This document shows, in pieces, positions 63,706 to 64,000 of a stretch of 64,000 nt of DNA. Every line of letters starts with the position of its first letter. The stretch's first letter is position 1. Below the pieces are notes generated by a model that did not search any database, had not been told where the DNA came from, and saw nothing but the letters and a program-made list of their open reading frames with translations. The position numbers and the translations under genes are program-made. The DNA comes from Pseudomonas sp. NC02 (GTDB taxonomy: Bacteria > Pseudomonadota > Gammaproteobacteria > Pseudomonadales > Pseudomonadaceae): contig NZ_CP025624.1 in NCBI RefSeq assembly GCF_002874965.1, positions 1,054,001-1,118,000 on the forward strand. The letters run 5' to 3'.

Positions 63706-64000
63706 GGGCTTCTCGGCTGGTTGAAGGGGAGGGGTGGGGCTCCCGGAAAAAGTCGCCAGTGTACCGCACCCGCTGGGGATGGCGCTGTTCGGAGGGCGTT
63801 TTGAGCGCCATCCGACGGGCCATATGCCTTTTTTTCACGGTTTAGAGCGATAAAGCTGACCAAATGGGTATGTTGAGGCGGATATTTCCCCGTCTCTGTG
63901 CTAGTTTTGCCCCGTCTTACGCGCAGTCTGGGCGTTAAGCGTGCATTCAGCATTTGTCAGGTCGAACCAAACCCGGTTTCAGGTATCTATAACCCCGATC
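63706..64000. other. Non-coding right edge of the window
   Basis: The last 295 bases hold no credible gene. They carry the yejK promoter on the left and, probably, a promoter for a plus-strand gene outside the window on the right. The lower-GC stretch TTTTTTTCACGGTTTAGAGC near 63830 is the only compositional change. Confidence 0.5.

Overview
The window is about 64 kb of a Pseudomonas chromosome, almost certainly from the P. fluorescens group. The evidence is the high GC, the dense short-gap gene packing, Pseudomonas-type families (DUF3509, DUF6124, DUF3565, short LOV photoreceptor with a LitR-like MerR regulator, AlgW), and eight scattered copies of the REP sequence TGTGGGAGCGGGCTTGCTCGC, seven of them as inverted doublets. 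No tRNA, rRNA, CRISPR array, prophage or transposase gene was seen. All names rest on motif and family recognition from the translated sequence; no database search was run.

Layout. 1-4.8 kb: algW (cut by the window edge), a Nif3-like protein, and the sulfate-assimilation genes cysD-cysNC. 4.9-10.8 kb: acyltransferase and pta (minus), a DUF3565 protein, a SlyD-like FKBP isomerase, glutathione peroxidase and an Old Yellow Enzyme-type reductase. 10.8-14.5 kb: a 55-residue protein, a glycosyltransferase, cysZ and trxB. 14.6-17.6 kb: a minus-strand pterin operon (ABM-domain protein, folM, folE, folX, DUF1244, HopJ family). 17.8-19.9 kb: a light-sensing module of a MerR/class II LitR-like regulator, a PilZ-like protein and a short LOV photoreceptor.

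20-25.2 kb: a flavodoxin, a LysR regulator divergent from cidA/cidB-like genes, a class II aldolase and an alpha/beta hydrolase, followed by an 808-bp near-palindromic repeat element with no gene. 25.3-32.6 kb: an SDR dehydrogenase, a DUF1302/DUF1329 envelope pair and a MalT-like LuxR regulator. 32.8-38.4 kb: the homogentisate (tyrosine) pathway hmgR / hmgA-fahA-maiA and an aromatic-acid MFS transporter. 38.4-44.6 kb: a SirB1-like protein, a Leu-dehydrogenase-like protein that lacks the catalytic lysine, an acetamidase-family protein divergent from a dienelactone hydrolase, SOS gene yebG with a LexA box, DUF6124, PsiE and DUF3509. 44.9-48.7 kb: serine uptake and deamination (sdaC-sdaA) with a divergent LysR regulator. 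49-51.9 kb: an HPF-like factor and a DHA2 exporter with a LysR regulator.

51.9-62.2 kb: two iron-uptake cell-surface-signalling systems back to back around one Fur box. The minus arm is fecI-fecR-fecA. The plus arm is DUF3649, PepSY protein, DUF3325, ECF sigma, FecR and a TonB receptor. The first receptor carries the N-terminal signalling domain; the second does not. 62.3-63.7 kb: a membrane-anchored glutaredoxin and yejK/ndpA.

The points most worth following are the LOV/MerR/PilZ module placed head-to-head with a folE-containing operon, the second ECF/FecR pair whose receptor lacks the signalling domain, the GGGS replacement of the catalytic lysine in the amino-acid dehydrogenase, and several unassigned palindromes in divergent promoters.
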